Positions 18,742 to 27,298 are shown, numbered from the stretch's first letter. The stretch: DNA of 64,000 nt from Longimicrobiales bacterium (GCA_028823235.1 JAPKBW010000012.1:1-64000), one strand, 5' to 3'. Program-made: numbers and translations. The notes: generated by a model from the sequence alone, not told the origin.

Positions 18742-19553
18742 GCAACGCCGCGGGGCGGGGTAAGCGGAACGACCTGGGGCACCCCGGCATCGTGACCGGG
18801 ACCGGGGTGAGGGAGCACTGCGATCGGCCATCGGTACACCCTCTCGAGCGTATCCTTCGTAAACACATCCTGCGGGGAGCCAGCAGCCTCGACACGTCCC
18901 TCCGCCAACAAGAGCACATGTGACGCGTACCGTGCCGCAAGATTCAGGTTGTGCGTTGCGACAACGATCGTGAGGCTCTGATCCACGGTCAGTCGACGCA
19001 TGAGCTCGAATGTCTCCATCTCGAAGTGAAGGTCCAGCGCGGCCGTTGGCTCGTCGAGCACCAGGGTCAGCGGCTTCTGGGCAAGCGCGCGCGCGATCCG
19101 CGTACGCTGAAGCTCACCACCGGAAAGAGTGGTGATGGGGCGGGCAGCAAACGACGCGACACCGGCCACCTCCATCGCCTCTTCCACGGCCCTGCGGTCA
19201 TCCGGTCCCGCGCGACCGAGTGTGCCGATGTGAGGGTACCGACCCATCTCGACCAGCTCGCGCACCTTGAGTGGAAAGGCCAGAGGTTCGGACTGTGGGA
19301 CGAACGCAACCTGGGTGGCGATCTCACGACGTTTCCACTCGACAATCGGGCGCCCCCGGAAGCTCACGTGCCCCGAGGACGCTCGAGCCTCTCCCAGCAT
19401 CACCTGAAGTAAAGTGGACTTCCCGGAGCCGTTGGGCCCAAGTAGTGCGTGGAGTGACCCGGAGCCGACGGAAAGGTCAACACGGTGGAGGGCGTTCCGG
19501 TCTGCCCCGGGATATGAGTACGTGACTTCCTTGACCTCGAATTGGCAGGTCAT
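18738..19553 (-). CDS. btuD: Vitamin B12 ABC transporter ATPase
   Basis: 271 residues. Cytoplasmic ATPase of a FecCD-type importer. Walker A GPNGSGKST, Q-loop FVPQSEPLAF, signature LSGGELQRTRIARAL, Walker B LTLVLDEPTAALD and switch histidine in VVATHNLNLA are all present. Start at 19553 overlaps the btuC stop (ATGA), so it is translationally coupled; a longer frame to 19583 lies inside btuC. Last gene of btuF-btuC-btuD, under the right-arm riboswitch. FecE-type iron importers look alike, and the riboswitch decides the assignment. Confidence 0.9.
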   Translation of the reverse strand: MTCQFEVKEVTYSYPGADRNALHRVDLSVGSGSLHALLGPNGSGKSTLLQVMLGEARASSGHVSFRGRPIVEWKRREIATQVAFVPQSEPLAFPLKVRELVEMGRYPHIGTLGRAGPDDRRAVEEAMEVAGVASFAARPITTLSGGELQRTRIARALAQKPLTLVLDEPTAALDLHFEMETFELMRRLTVDQSLTIVVATHNLNLAARYASHVLLLAEGRVEAAGSPQDVFTKDTLERVYRWPIAVLPHPGPGHDAGVPQVVPLTPPRGVA

Positions 19554-20554
19554 GCGAGTCCATCCCGAGTTCGCAGCAGCCACAGAAACACGGGCACTCC
19601 GATCAGCGCCGTCACAACTCCAACGGGGAGTTCAGCCGGCGCGACAACGGTTCGCGCGATCGCATCCGCTCCGACCATGAAGGCCGCCCCAGCCATCGCA
19701 CAGCCCGGAAGTAGCCAGCGGTGATCGCTCCCCCCGATGAGTCGCAACGCATGCGGAACGACGAGGCCGACGAAGCCGATCGCCCCGGCCCCCGCGACGC
19801 ATGCTCCAACTATCAATGACGTCACAACGTAGAGGAAAATCTTCAGTCGCCGAACGTCCACGCCGAGGTGAAATGCGCTCTGTTCCCCGACAGACAGGAG
19901 ATTGAGTGGTCGAGCTACAACCATGAGGAGAAGGAGCGCAGGACCGACGTACAGGAGAAGCATGAATGCCGATTCGCGTGAGGCACCGGCGAAGGATCCC
20001 ATGATCCAGAGCATCGCTGCGCGGAATGTATCCGCGTCGGCGAAGTTGATGATGAGCAGAACGGTGGCGTTGAAGAACGCTCCGATCACAACCCCGGAGA
20101 GCAGCAGGACACGAGTGTCGAGACCTCGACCAGCGGTACCCGCCATGGCAAGCACCAGCACGATCGCAAGCACGGCGCCGAGAAACGCCGCAACCGGAAG
20201 TGCCAGGATTGACGTGGCAGTCAGGCCCAGGACCATGGCCGCGACGGCCCCCACCGCAGCTCCGCTCGACACGCCAAGAACATACGGCTCAGCCAAGGGA
20301 TTCCTTAGAAGGGCCTGGAACACGGCCCCACTCACCGCGAGCCCCGCACCGACTGAGGCCGCCAGGGCGATCCGAGGCACACGCAGGCTCACAACGATGG
20401 TGTATACCGTGGGATCCGCTCTTCCCCGAAAGATGAGAAGCACGTCCCCCAACGACACCTGAACGGGTCCCACCACCAAGGCGATGGCACACACGCCGAG
20501 CGTAAGGCCAAACAGCGCGAGCAGCCGAAGCTGTGCTCCAGTCTGTCGTGCCAT
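19550..20554 (-). CDS. btuC: Vitamin B12 ABC transporter permease
   Basis: 334 residues, FecCD family with about ten membrane segments. Family signatures include PRIALAASVGAGLAVSGAVFQ near residue 60, NPLAEPYVLGVSSGAAVGA, and GAIGFVGLVVPHALRLIGG followed by DHRWLLPGCAMAGAAFMVGAD. Begins one base after the btuF stop and overlaps btuD by four bases. Inner-membrane channel of the importer. Length is normal for the family. Confidence 0.92.
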   Translation of the reverse strand: MARQTGAQLRLLALFGLTLGVCAIALVVGPVQVSLGDVLLIFRGRADPTVYTIVVSLRVPRIALAASVGAGLAVSGAVFQALLRNPLAEPYVLGVSSGAAVGAVAAMVLGLTATSILALPVAAFLGAVLAIVLVLAMAGTAGRGLDTRVLLLSGVVIGAFFNATVLLIINFADADTFRAAMLWIMGSFAGASRESAFMLLLYVGPALLLLMVVARPLNLLSVGEQSAFHLGVDVRRLKIFLYVVTSLIVGACVAGAGAIGFVGLVVPHALRLIGGSDHRWLLPGCAMAGAAFMVGADAIARTVVAPAELPVGVVTALIGVPVFLWLLRTRDGLA

Positions 20555-20555
20555 C

Positions 20556-21473
20556 TCAGCGAGCGCCGGGGTGAAGTGCGTCCGCGAGTACCCGAGCCGC
20601 AGCAGCTACGTTTGACCCGGGTCGATTGAACAGGTTGGCATCTACAAACAGCACGTTCCCCGACTGCACCGCGGTGACTTCCTGCCAGCCCGCAGTCGTT
20701 CTCAGGCGATCCACATCAGTCCCTGCGACTTCGCCCCGTGGCCAGATCAGTACCTTCGGGGCACGATCCACGATCGACTCAAAGCCGACAACCGGCCACT
20801 CCATGGGCGAGTCGCTGAACACGTTCAGGCCGCCGGCGATTGCTATGACCTCGTCGATGTATGTGCCACCTCCAGCGGTCATAGGCGGGTCGCCCCAGAC
20901 CACGAACATGACCGGGACGGCGTCTCGGTCAGCAACAGATCCCCGCACCTGGTCCAACTCCGTCCGAATCGTGGACGACAGTTCCTGCGCAGACTCCTCG
21001 CGACCAAGGGCAACTCCAAGCCGCTCGGTCGCGGAGTAGAGGTGGGCAACGGTCTCTATCGGAAAACTCATGACACTCATGCCGAGCCGCTCGAGTTGGG
21101 CTTTGAGCGCCGGGGAGTCACGTCCCTCGGACATCAGTACCAGATCGATTTCGAACTCGACCATCGCTTCGAGACTGGGATCCAAGCCACCCCCCACCGA
21201 AGGAAGATCGGCGAGCGAGGGCTCGATATCGAAGTCAGTCCGGGCGACGAGTAGATCCGTGGCCCCGATCGACACCACGATCTCAGCGAGCGAAGGGACC
21301 AGAGCGACCACGCGCTGCGCTATCGGGGATTCCCCACCCCGGTCGACGGAACCCGCTACGCTGCGAGGTTCGGACCGGGTTGTATCTACACAGCCAGAGA
21401 GGGCAAGCACGGCGAGACCCCACAACCAGAAGTGGCGTGAGCGGCGACGAGTCAGGCGTTGATGAAGCGGCAT
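20556..21473 (-). CDS. btuF: Vitamin B12 substrate-binding lipoprotein
   Basis: 305 residues, a helical-backbone metal/corrinoid receptor (PF01497 type). Lipoprotein signal LWGLAVLALSGC anchors it to the inner membrane. The first lobe starts RVVALVPSLAEIVVSIGATD and the second carries PVMFVVWGDPPMTAGGGTYIDEVIAIAGG. Strong ribosome site GGGGAAGG before ATG at 21473, which lies inside a short CCTC/GAGG hairpin, so the upstream riboswitch probably acts on translation. Delivers the substrate to BtuCD. Confidence 0.9.
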   Translation of the reverse strand: MPLHQRLTRRRSRHFWLWGLAVLALSGCVDTTRSEPRSVAGSVDRGGESPIAQRVVALVPSLAEIVVSIGATDLLVARTDFDIEPSLADLPSVGGGLDPSLEAMVEFEIDLVLMSEGRDSPALKAQLERLGMSVMSFPIETVAHLYSATERLGVALGREESAQELSSTIRTELDQVRGSVADRDAVPVMFVVWGDPPMTAGGGTYIDEVIAIAGGLNVFSDSPMEWPVVGFESIVDRAPKVLIWPRGEVAGTDVDRLRTTAGWQEVTAVQSGNVLFVDANLFNRPGSNVAAAARVLADALHPGAR

Positions 21474-21513
21474 ACGACCTTCCCCTCAACCGGAGGATGA
21501 ACGCGAGAATTCA

Positions 21514-21665
21514 CGCGAACACAGGTCTACTGACTGAGGGCCGAATCACTCGCCTTCCCGGGAATCTTCCCAGTGGCGTATCGAGTGATCGTTTTCGGGT
21601 CTACCCGAGCCCAACACAGTGGCGGGACCGCGCCGGATTCACACCGGCTTCCGAGATGTGTCGCG
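21514..21665 (-). promoter_or_regulatory. Cobalamin riboswitch (right arm)
   Basis: Read on the minus strand: GGAAGCCGGTGTGAATCCGG, then the core GGTCCCGCCACTGTG, then GGGAAGGCGAGTGA and CAGTAGACCTGTG. The closing stem pairs CGCGACACA (21665-21657) with TGTGTTCGCG (21523-21514). It starts 12 bases after the stop of the last oxidase-operon gene and ends 40 bases before btuF. No T-run terminator follows; a small hairpin over the btuF ribosome site suggests translational control. Confidence 0.92.
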
Positions 21666-21676
21666 CAAAGAGGTTA

Positions 21677-21898
21677 CTACTCCGCGTCGTTCCCGTCGAG
21701 TTCACGCGACCGCTTTCGAATCCACAGTCCCGCTCCACCGACCATCCCCAAGGGAAGCAGGCTCAAAAACGCGGTCGTAGTGATAAAGGCCTGCCGGTTC
21801 TCATCGCTCGAGTCGAAGCACACCGGGCATGCATGAGCGACATCCGGGAAAATCGCCACCAAGACGAGGGCGAGAACAACCACGGTGAGTCGACTCAC
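21677..21898 (-). CDS. Small membrane protein with CPVCF motif
   Basis: 73 residues from a GTG overlapping the preceding subunit III stop (GTGA). A signal-like segment ends in HACPVCFDSSDENRQAF, then one membrane helix (FLSLLPLGMVGGAGLWI) and a charged tail. The CxxC pair would face the periplasm. Its coupling to the oxidase operon suggests a role in oxidase assembly or copper or thiol handling, but this is inference from context and I know no characterised homolog. Confidence 0.75.
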   Translation of the reverse strand: MSRLTVVVLALVLVAIFPDVAHACPVCFDSSDENRQAFITTTAFLSLLPLGMVGGAGLWIRKRSRELDGNDAE

Positions 21899-22497
21899 AA
21901 GTACACCTTCCAGTAAAGGACCGGCCAGACCAACACTACGAAGTACCAGAATGCAGAGACTGTCCCGAGCTGCGATGCCGTCAGCTTCCCCTGGTCGAGC
22001 TGTTTAAACGACCAGATCAAACCGAGCAACGCGGCGACGGCATGGAGCCCATGGGCCCCCACGATAAGGTAAAAGAACCCACCATACGTGCTCGACTGAA
22101 GCGTGAGTCCTTCGGCCAGAAGCGCCACCCATTCTTTGCCCTGGAACCCGATGAATACGACGCCCAGCAGAATGGAGATCAGTAGAGGTATCCGTGCGGC
22201 CGGCGCGGATTTTTTGTAGGCGAACCAGGCTAGCACCAAGACAACACCGCTCACGAGCAACGCCAACGAATTCAGGGCCGTCTGTTCGACCGGAAGGCGA
22301 GGCTGCCCGTAAGGTGGCCACATCTGGCCCGCTGTCTGAGACCGGACGATGGTGTGTGCAGAGATAAGTCCGGCGAAGAACATGACCTCCGTGAAGATGA
22401 AGATCAGCATGCCGAGCACACCACTAGGAATCAGCGTCTCCCCGCGCACAGGGGCCGGTCGTTGCTCGACCAGATATGTGGCTGACTTTACGCTCAT
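21895..22497 (-). CDS. Cytochrome c oxidase subunit III (second copy)
   Basis: 200 residues with five or more membrane helices. Reads as heme-copper oxidase subunit III: GMLIFIFTEVMFFAGLISAH, LVLAWFAYKKS, GFQGKEWVALLAEGLTL, and VGAHGLHAVAALLGLIW (the family HxxHV-like motif). Ends WPVLYWKVYL. It is distinct from the other subunit III at 23223-23801; two such genes in one oxidase operon are unusual but occur when the long mitochondrial-type subunit III is replaced by short paralogs. Lies two genes downstream of the first copy. Confidence 0.85.
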   Translation of the reverse strand: MSVKSATYLVEQRPAPVRGETLIPSGVLGMLIFIFTEVMFFAGLISAHTIVRSQTAGQMWPPYGQPRLPVEQTALNSLALLVSGVVLVLAWFAYKKSAPAARIPLLISILLGVVFIGFQGKEWVALLAEGLTLQSSTYGGFFYLIVGAHGLHAVAALLGLIWSFKQLDQGKLTASQLGTVSAFWYFVVLVWPVLYWKVYL

Positions 22498-22501
22498 TAC
22501 A

Positions 22502-23215
22502 CTACTGATTGGGCCGGAAATTCATCACGTAGTCGGCCATCTGTCCAAGCTGCTCTTCGTCATAGAGTGCCCCCCACGGAGCCATCAACGCAGAGGCACC
22601 CACGGCAACACCACCATCACGGATCGCGATCAGAACGCGGTCACGATCCCGTGTCTCCCAGAAGACGGGGTCAGTGAAGTTCGCCGGACTCGGGTCGAGT
22701 GCAGCGCCTGCTACTCCATCACCCAAGCCACCTGCCCCATGACACGTTGCGCAGATCATTCCGAAGGAAGCCTCAGCGCTGAAGCCGACTGGCTGAGCCT
22801 CAACGACCGTAACGACTTCACTTTCCTCGCCGTGATCATCCTCCAGCCCACGCTCCACGGCAGCCTGCGCCGCGAGGTTCACCCAGTTGTTGCCTTCATG
22901 GTTCATCACATCGGGAGCCACACCTGCCATCATGATGCCCAGCATAATCAGCGAAGCAGTGAGCATCCACTTCATGAGCCTCTTTTCCCACTTGAGGTGC
23001 ATGAAATTGTTGATCACCAGGCGCGCCTTGACGAGCGCGATACCGAACGCGGTAATCAGAGTGATCCAACGAAGACCGGTCGCCTCACCGACTTCTGGAC
23101 CCGCAACACTGATCAGAAAGAGAATGATCAGTGCAACGTAGATCTTGAAGTAAGGGACATCGTGGTGGCCTTCATCGTGACCGTGCTCATCGCTGCGTGT
23201 GTTTTTCTCGGACAT
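22502..23215 (-). CDS. COX subunit IV - cytochrome c fusion
   Basis: 237 residues. The first 110 are a bacterial caa3-type subunit IV: His-rich N-terminus (DEHGHDEGHHDVPYFKIY), two or three membrane helices, and ARLVINNFMHLKWEK. The C-terminal part after an acidic linker is a mono-heme cytochrome c: CATCHGAGGLGDG with a distal Met in SALMAPWGALYDEEQ and final helix MADYVMNF. The heme domain would lie outside the membrane beside the CuA site. In common caa3 oxidases the cytochrome is fused to subunit II instead; here subunit II has none. Confidence 0.87.
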   Translation of the reverse strand: MSEKNTRSDEHGHDEGHHDVPYFKIYVALIILFLISVAGPEVGEATGLRWITLITAFGIALVKARLVINNFMHLKWEKRLMKWMLTASLIMLGIMMAGVAPDVMNHEGNNWVNLAAQAAVERGLEDDHGEESEVVTVVEAQPVGFSAEASFGMICATCHGAGGLGDGVAGAALDPSPANFTDPVFWETRDRDRVLIAIRDGGVAVGASALMAPWGALYDEEQLGQMADYVMNFRPNQ

Positions 23216-23222
23216 GGCGCGC

Positions 23223-23801
23223 CTACTTCGCGATGTAGAGAAGCGGGAAGAGGAAAATCCAGACCACATCAACGAAGTGCCAATAGATCCCTATGATCTC
23301 GACTCGGTGCAGCTCTCGGCCCCGATACGCATCTATCGCCACGTAGCCCATGATAATGGCACCGGCGATGACGTGGAGCGCATGCAGCCCCGCTGCCGTG
23401 TAGTAAAACGACCAGAAGGTGTTCGCTGTGATCGTGTATCCGTGGGAGATCTCATTCGCCCACTCGAATGACTTGATAACGAGGAAGGTGCAAGCCCCGA
23501 GAATCGTAAAGCCAAGAAGCTTAGCGGCCTTTTTACCGTCACCCTTCTCTGCGGCCTGATGCGCGAGAACCGCTGTGAAGCTGGAGGTGAGCAGCACGAA
23601 GGTGTTGAGCGCCCCTACCCACGTTTGCGTGTGTGCAGCCGCAGCGGCCCACTCGGGATGCCCAAGGCGGTGCATGAGGTAAACGCTCAGTAGTCCGCCA
23701 AAGATCACGATCTCGGACGCCAGCACCCACCATATAGCCAAGCGCGCTGTCGGTATCCCCGTAGCGCTACGGGTCGTTGCTATCGGTCTTCCGTGTCCCA
23801 T
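23223..23801 (-). CDS. Cytochrome c oxidase subunit III
   Basis: 192 residues, five predicted helices. RLAIWWVLASEIVIFGGLLS, LNTFVLLTSSFTAVLAHQAA, FEWANEISHGYTITANTFWS, FYYTAAGLHALHVIAGAIIM and YWHFVDVVWIFLFPLLYI are the five-helix subunit III signatures, including the HxxHV pair. Start ATG at 23801 overlaps the subunit I stop (ATGA). Supports the catalytic core in proton-pumping oxidase. Confidence 0.92.
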   Translation of the reverse strand: MGHGRPIATTRSATGIPTARLAIWWVLASEIVIFGGLLSVYLMHRLGHPEWAAAAAHTQTWVGALNTFVLLTSSFTAVLAHQAAEKGDGKKAAKLLGFTILGACTFLVIKSFEWANEISHGYTITANTFWSFYYTAAGLHALHVIAGAIIMGYVAIDAYRGRELHRVEIIGIYWHFVDVVWIFLFPLLYIAK

Positions 23802-25498
23802 CAGCCTGGTTCGTTTTGGGGCCAGTAATCTGTTTCACGATCCGGATGGCCGTATTCGTAAGGGCCCCGATACACATTCGGCAGTCCCTCCGGCCAGTTG
23901 CCATGGGGTGGCGGCGACTCGGTTGTCCACTCGAGCGAGTTGGCCTCCCACGGATTCCTGCCTGCCTTCTCACCCTTGATCCAGCTAATGATGCAGTTGT
24001 AGAAGAACACCAACTGGAAGGCGAGCATGACAAGCAGCGCGATCGTCGCTACTTGGCGTAACAGATACATCTCCGGGCCGGCCAGCTCAGGGAAGTGCTG
24101 ATAGTTGTAGATGCGCCGATGCTGTCCGCCCATCCCAAGCACAAAGAGTGGGATGAAGATGAAGTTGAACGGAATCACCGTGCCCCAGAAATGAATCTTA
24201 CCCAGGGTGTCATTCATCATCTTCCCGAACATCTTCGGGAACCAGTATGTGAATCCACAGAACGTCCCGATGATCGCAATCGGGAAGAACGTGTAGTGGA
24301 AGTGGGCGAGCACGAAGTACGTGTCGTGGAAGTAGATGTCCGCGCCACTCGCGCCCAGGAAAATTCCCGTCACACCACCGACCAGGAACTCCGCCATAAA
24401 GGCGAGTGCCCATAGCATCGGAGTCTTGAGGCGAATGGACCCGCCGTACAGCGTGGCGATCACCACAAAGCACATCTCGGCGATCGGTACGGAGATCAGC
24501 AACGTCGTAACCGTGAAGACGTTTGCCATACGCGGATCTATGCCGGCGATGAACTGGTGATGCGCCCACACGAAGAAGCTCAGCACGCCCGTCGCTACAG
24601 CAGTGTAGAGAACAAGCTTGTAGCCAAAGATCTTTTTCCGGGAAAACGTAGCGATGACGTCGATCGTCATGCCGATCGCAGGCAACAGAACGACGTAGAC
24701 TTCGGGATGCCCAAAGAACCAGAACAGGTGCTGCCACAGAATTGGATCGCCACCACGGGCGGGATCATAGAAGCCGGTGCCCAGCGTCTGGTCCAAGAAC
24801 AGCATCGCCGCACCCGCAATGAGTGGCCCGACGGAAAGCATGAAGAGGATGCTCGCGATGACGATCATCCAGCAGACAAGCGGGATGTCATAAGCCTTCA
24901 TGCCAGGCGCTCGGGAGTTCATCAAGGTGGTAATAAAGTTGATACCACCCAGCAGGAACGCGATGAATTCGAGCGCTACCGCCAGCAACCACAAAGACGA
25001 GCCAAGGTCGGTCAGGTTGTACTGACTCATTGCAGACAGCGGCGGATACGACGTCCAGGCACCTCCGAATCCGCCGCCCTGCACGAAAAGTGAAGCCAGC
25101 AGGATCAGCGCAGATACAAGGAATATCTGGAACGAGAGTCGGTTGATCTTCGGGAAGACCATGTCATCCGCGCCGATCATCAGCGGGATGAGGTAATTCC
25201 CGAAGGCGGCGATCAGAACGGGCATCGCCACCCAGAAGATCATGATCGTGCCGTGATTCGTGACTAGCGCGTTGTACTCACCGGGCGATACCTGCCCAAA
25301 TCCCGGAACGGATATGCCCGGAAAGGCCAACTGCATCCGGAACACGTAGGCCATGTAACCGCCGATGATGGCCATGAACATGCCCGTGAACATGTACTGC
25401 ATGGCGATCATCTTGTGATCCGTCGACCAGATATACTTCAGGATCCCTGAAGGACCGTGATGCTCGTCGTGGTGGACGTCGACTAAAGTGTCTGCCAT
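23801..25498 (-). CDS. ctaD: Cytochrome c oxidase subunit I
   Basis: 565 residues with about 12 helices; the catalytic heme a / heme a3-CuB subunit. Heme a ligand region VTNHGTIMIFW, CuB/heme a3 region LFWFFGHPEVYVVLLPAIG (the Tyr next to the His is the cross-linked one in A-type oxidases), HHQFIAG, and distal pair FVLAHFHYTFF. Start MADTLVDV at 25498 was preferred to a longer frame reaching into subunit II. The gene ends ATGA into subunit III. Together with CuA subunit II this is a cytochrome-c-using oxidase. Confidence 0.96.
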   Translation of the reverse strand: MADTLVDVHHDEHHGPSGILKYIWSTDHKMIAMQYMFTGMFMAIIGGYMAYVFRMQLAFPGISVPGFGQVSPGEYNALVTNHGTIMIFWVAMPVLIAAFGNYLIPLMIGADDMVFPKINRLSFQIFLVSALILLASLFVQGGGFGGAWTSYPPLSAMSQYNLTDLGSSLWLLAVALEFIAFLLGGINFITTLMNSRAPGMKAYDIPLVCWMIVIASILFMLSVGPLIAGAAMLFLDQTLGTGFYDPARGGDPILWQHLFWFFGHPEVYVVLLPAIGMTIDVIATFSRKKIFGYKLVLYTAVATGVLSFFVWAHHQFIAGIDPRMANVFTVTTLLISVPIAEMCFVVIATLYGGSIRLKTPMLWALAFMAEFLVGGVTGIFLGASGADIYFHDTYFVLAHFHYTFFPIAIIGTFCGFTYWFPKMFGKMMNDTLGKIHFWGTVIPFNFIFIPLFVLGMGGQHRRIYNYQHFPELAGPEMYLLRQVATIALLVMLAFQLVFFYNCIISWIKGEKAGRNPWEANSLEWTTESPPPHGNWPEGLPNVYRGPYEYGHPDRETDYWPQNEPG

Positions 25499-25511
25499 CT
25501 GAATTCGCCCT

Positions 25512-26207
25512 CTACGGTGTGGTGGCTGCGGATGCCGCAGACATCCACGCCGCATGCTGGTTTGCGTCTTCGATATGGATCCGCGCGGCCATCACACCGT
25601 GGCCAATCCCGCAGATTTCCACGCACTGGACGAGGTGATCACCGGTCATGGTCGGCTGAAACCACCCTGTGATCGACCGGCCTGGGATCGCGTCCTGCTT
25701 CAGCCGAAAGACCGGCACCGAAAACGAATGCAGCACGTCTCGGGACTCGAGTCTGAAATGGTAGACCTTGTCCACTTCCACGTGCAGGTCATCGACAGTA
25801 AAGATGTCGTCGGACGTATCGAGCTCGTTGTCCGCACCCGGATGCTGGAAGGTCCACGCCCACTGCTGGCCGATGACCCGGATCGTCGTATCCGCTTCCG
25901 GCAGCCGCTGCTTGACGTTGTGCCAGACCATAACTGACCCCCACACAATGAAGATGTCGCAGATCAGCACGAGGCCGTGCGGGATGGTGATCCACCGTTT
26001 TACGTGCTTTTCCTTTCCTGTCAGGTACTGAGACTTCTGCCCTTCCTTGGCTCTGAATTTCCAGATCAGCCAGAAGAAAATTCCCTCCGCAGCCAAGAAC
26101 CAAACGAGAACAAGCAAGCCGACCCAGAAGATCAGCCCGTCGATTTGATGGGCATATGTCGAAGCCTGAACGAGATCAGGAAACAGCCAACTGAGATCAG
26201 GAACCAT
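25512..26207 (-). CDS. ctaC: Cytochrome c oxidase subunit II
   Basis: 231 residues: two N-terminal membrane helices (LIFWVGLLVLVWFLAAEGIF; HGLVLICDIFIVWGSVMVW), then a cupredoxin domain. QWAWTFQHPG is the aromatic electron-entry region, the first CuA His lies in DVLHSFSVP, and the remaining ligands are in VQCVEICGIGHGVM. It accepts electrons from cytochrome c. There is no C-terminal heme domain. The ATG shares its A with the TAA of the preceding small gene. Confidence 0.95.
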   Translation of the reverse strand: MVPDLSWLFPDLVQASTYAHQIDGLIFWVGLLVLVWFLAAEGIFFWLIWKFRAKEGQKSQYLTGKEKHVKRWITIPHGLVLICDIFIVWGSVMVWHNVKQRLPEADTTIRVIGQQWAWTFQHPGADNELDTSDDIFTVDDLHVEVDKVYHFRLESRDVLHSFSVPVFRLKQDAIPGRSITGWFQPTMTGDHLVQCVEICGIGHGVMAARIHIEDANQHAAWMSAASAATTP

Positions 26208-26383
26208 TAGCCACCCATCCTCGTGCGCAGGATGATGGCGAGGGAAGCGAGTCCAAACAGGATCGCGCCGATAACGGTGATCTTAAAAGTCTTCCCCGCG
26301 TCGACCAGCGCCTCATTTTCCGAGTCAGCCGCACGCGCAGGTGCGTCGGACGCCTGAGTCTCGCGCATTGTATTATCTGACAT
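26207..26383 (-). CDS. Small single-helix protein of the oxidase operon
   Basis: 58 residues: an acidic, Ala-rich N-terminus (SDNTMRETQASDAPARAADS), then one membrane helix (ITVIGAILFGLASLAIIL) and a basic end. Its TAA overlaps the subunit II ATG (TAATG) and it sits ten bases after the cytochrome gene, so it is in the operon and likely translated. Probably an accessory oxidase or assembly subunit; no family recognised. Confidence 0.65.
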   Translation of the reverse strand: MSDNTMRETQASDAPARAADSENEALVDAGKTFKITVIGAILFGLASLAIILRTRMGG

Positions 26384-26393
26384 AGTGATCGTC

Positions 26394-27044
26394 CTACCTG
26401 AGCGACTGCACGTAGGCGATGACGTCTTCCATCGCCTGATCGTCCAGAACCAGTGAGTTCACACGCATCGTTAGGCCCCAAGTGTCGCCGTCACGCGCAC
26501 CACGAACACCGCTCTTGAAATTCTGAAGCTGGGTGAGGAGATACCAGTCGTCGAGCTGCACGATCGGCGGCGCGTGCAGGGCCGGATTTCCGAGACCATC
26601 CGCACCGTGGCATGTCGCACAGAGCACGTAGGAATCCGCACCCGCACCAGCATTGCCATGCAGAGTGCTCACAGGAAAAGTGGCGGAGAGGGAAGCGACG
26701 TACTCAGCCACCGACTCGATGTCACCCTCGCGATCTCCAGCGTTGAGCGTAAGGGCCATGGGGCGCATGCGCAGTCCGGGGAGGTCGCGCGCATGCTTGC
26801 CCCTGAAACCAGCCTGGAACCCACGAAGTTGTTCCTCGACGTACCACTGCGGAAGCCCGCCAATTGCGGGAGCAGCGATCTCAGAATCTCCAGCGGCGGC
26901 GTCACCGTGACACGGCGCGCAGGTCTGGAAAAGCTCAGCTCCGCGTTCCATGCCGACCGGAGGAGGGGTGTTGTCACACGCCGCAGCTCCCATGATCAAA
27001 AGCGGAAGCCAAGTCCTGATAACCGTCCGAAGTCGTACCATCAT
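26394..27044 (-). CDS. Di-heme cytochrome c lipoprotein, c4-like
   Basis: 216 residues. Lipoprotein signal (IMGAAAC), then two homologous cytochrome c domains, each with CxxCH: CAPCHGDAAAGD near residue 42 and CATCHGADGLGN near 142, and distal Met candidates MRPMALTLN and LTMRVNSLVL. The repeat PxIxxLxxWYxxxQLxxFxxGxRG is characteristic of c4-type diheme proteins. Likely electron donor to the oxidase encoded downstream in the same operon. Overlaps the Trm112-like stop by four bases. Confidence 0.9.
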   Translation of the reverse strand: MMVRLRTVIRTWLPLLIMGAAACDNTPPPVGMERGAELFQTCAPCHGDAAAGDSEIAAPAIGGLPQWYVEEQLRGFQAGFRGKHARDLPGLRMRPMALTLNAGDREGDIESVAEYVASLSATFPVSTLHGNAGAGADSYVLCATCHGADGLGNPALHAPPIVQLDDWYLLTQLQNFKSGVRGARDGDTWGLTMRVNSLVLDDQAMEDVIAYVQSLR

Positions 27045-27298
27045 GCCTGTAGGGGTAATGGAATCGACTCGTCGATCAGCATGATCGGGATGTCGTCCCG
27101 TACCGGATAGAGCACTCTACCGTCCTCGCGAACGAGCGCTTCCTCCATACCTGCCGTAACAGCCACGCCGCCACGGTTGGTCACGGAACCCTGGTCGATC
27201 GACACGTTCACGCGGCTCAACAAGGCATCGTCCGCAACACGAAGCGGCTGCTTCGTTTCGGGACAGACAAGTATGTCCAGTAGTTTGTGATCGATCAT
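27041..27298 (-). CDS. Trm112-family protein, zinc ligands reduced
   Basis: 85 residues. Reads MIDHKLLDILVCPETKQPL at the start and VLYPVRDDIPIMLIDESIP at the end, as in YcaR/Trm112 proteins, small partners that activate methyltransferases. The usual CPxC pair is CPET here, and a middle segment of about 25 residues is extra relative to E. coli YcaR. Start at 27298 preferred over upstream in-frame codons because MIDHKLL is the family start. First gene before the cytochrome and oxidase genes, four-base overlap. Confidence 0.8.
   Translation of the reverse strand: MIDHKLLDILVCPETKQPLRVADDALLSRVNVSIDQGSVTNRGGVAVTAGMEEALVREDGRVLYPVRDDIPIMLIDESIPLPLQA

Noticed and set aside
22349-23296. Open frame of 315 codons on the plus strand
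   Set aside because: Antisense to oxidase subunit genes with intact heme and subunit III motifs.
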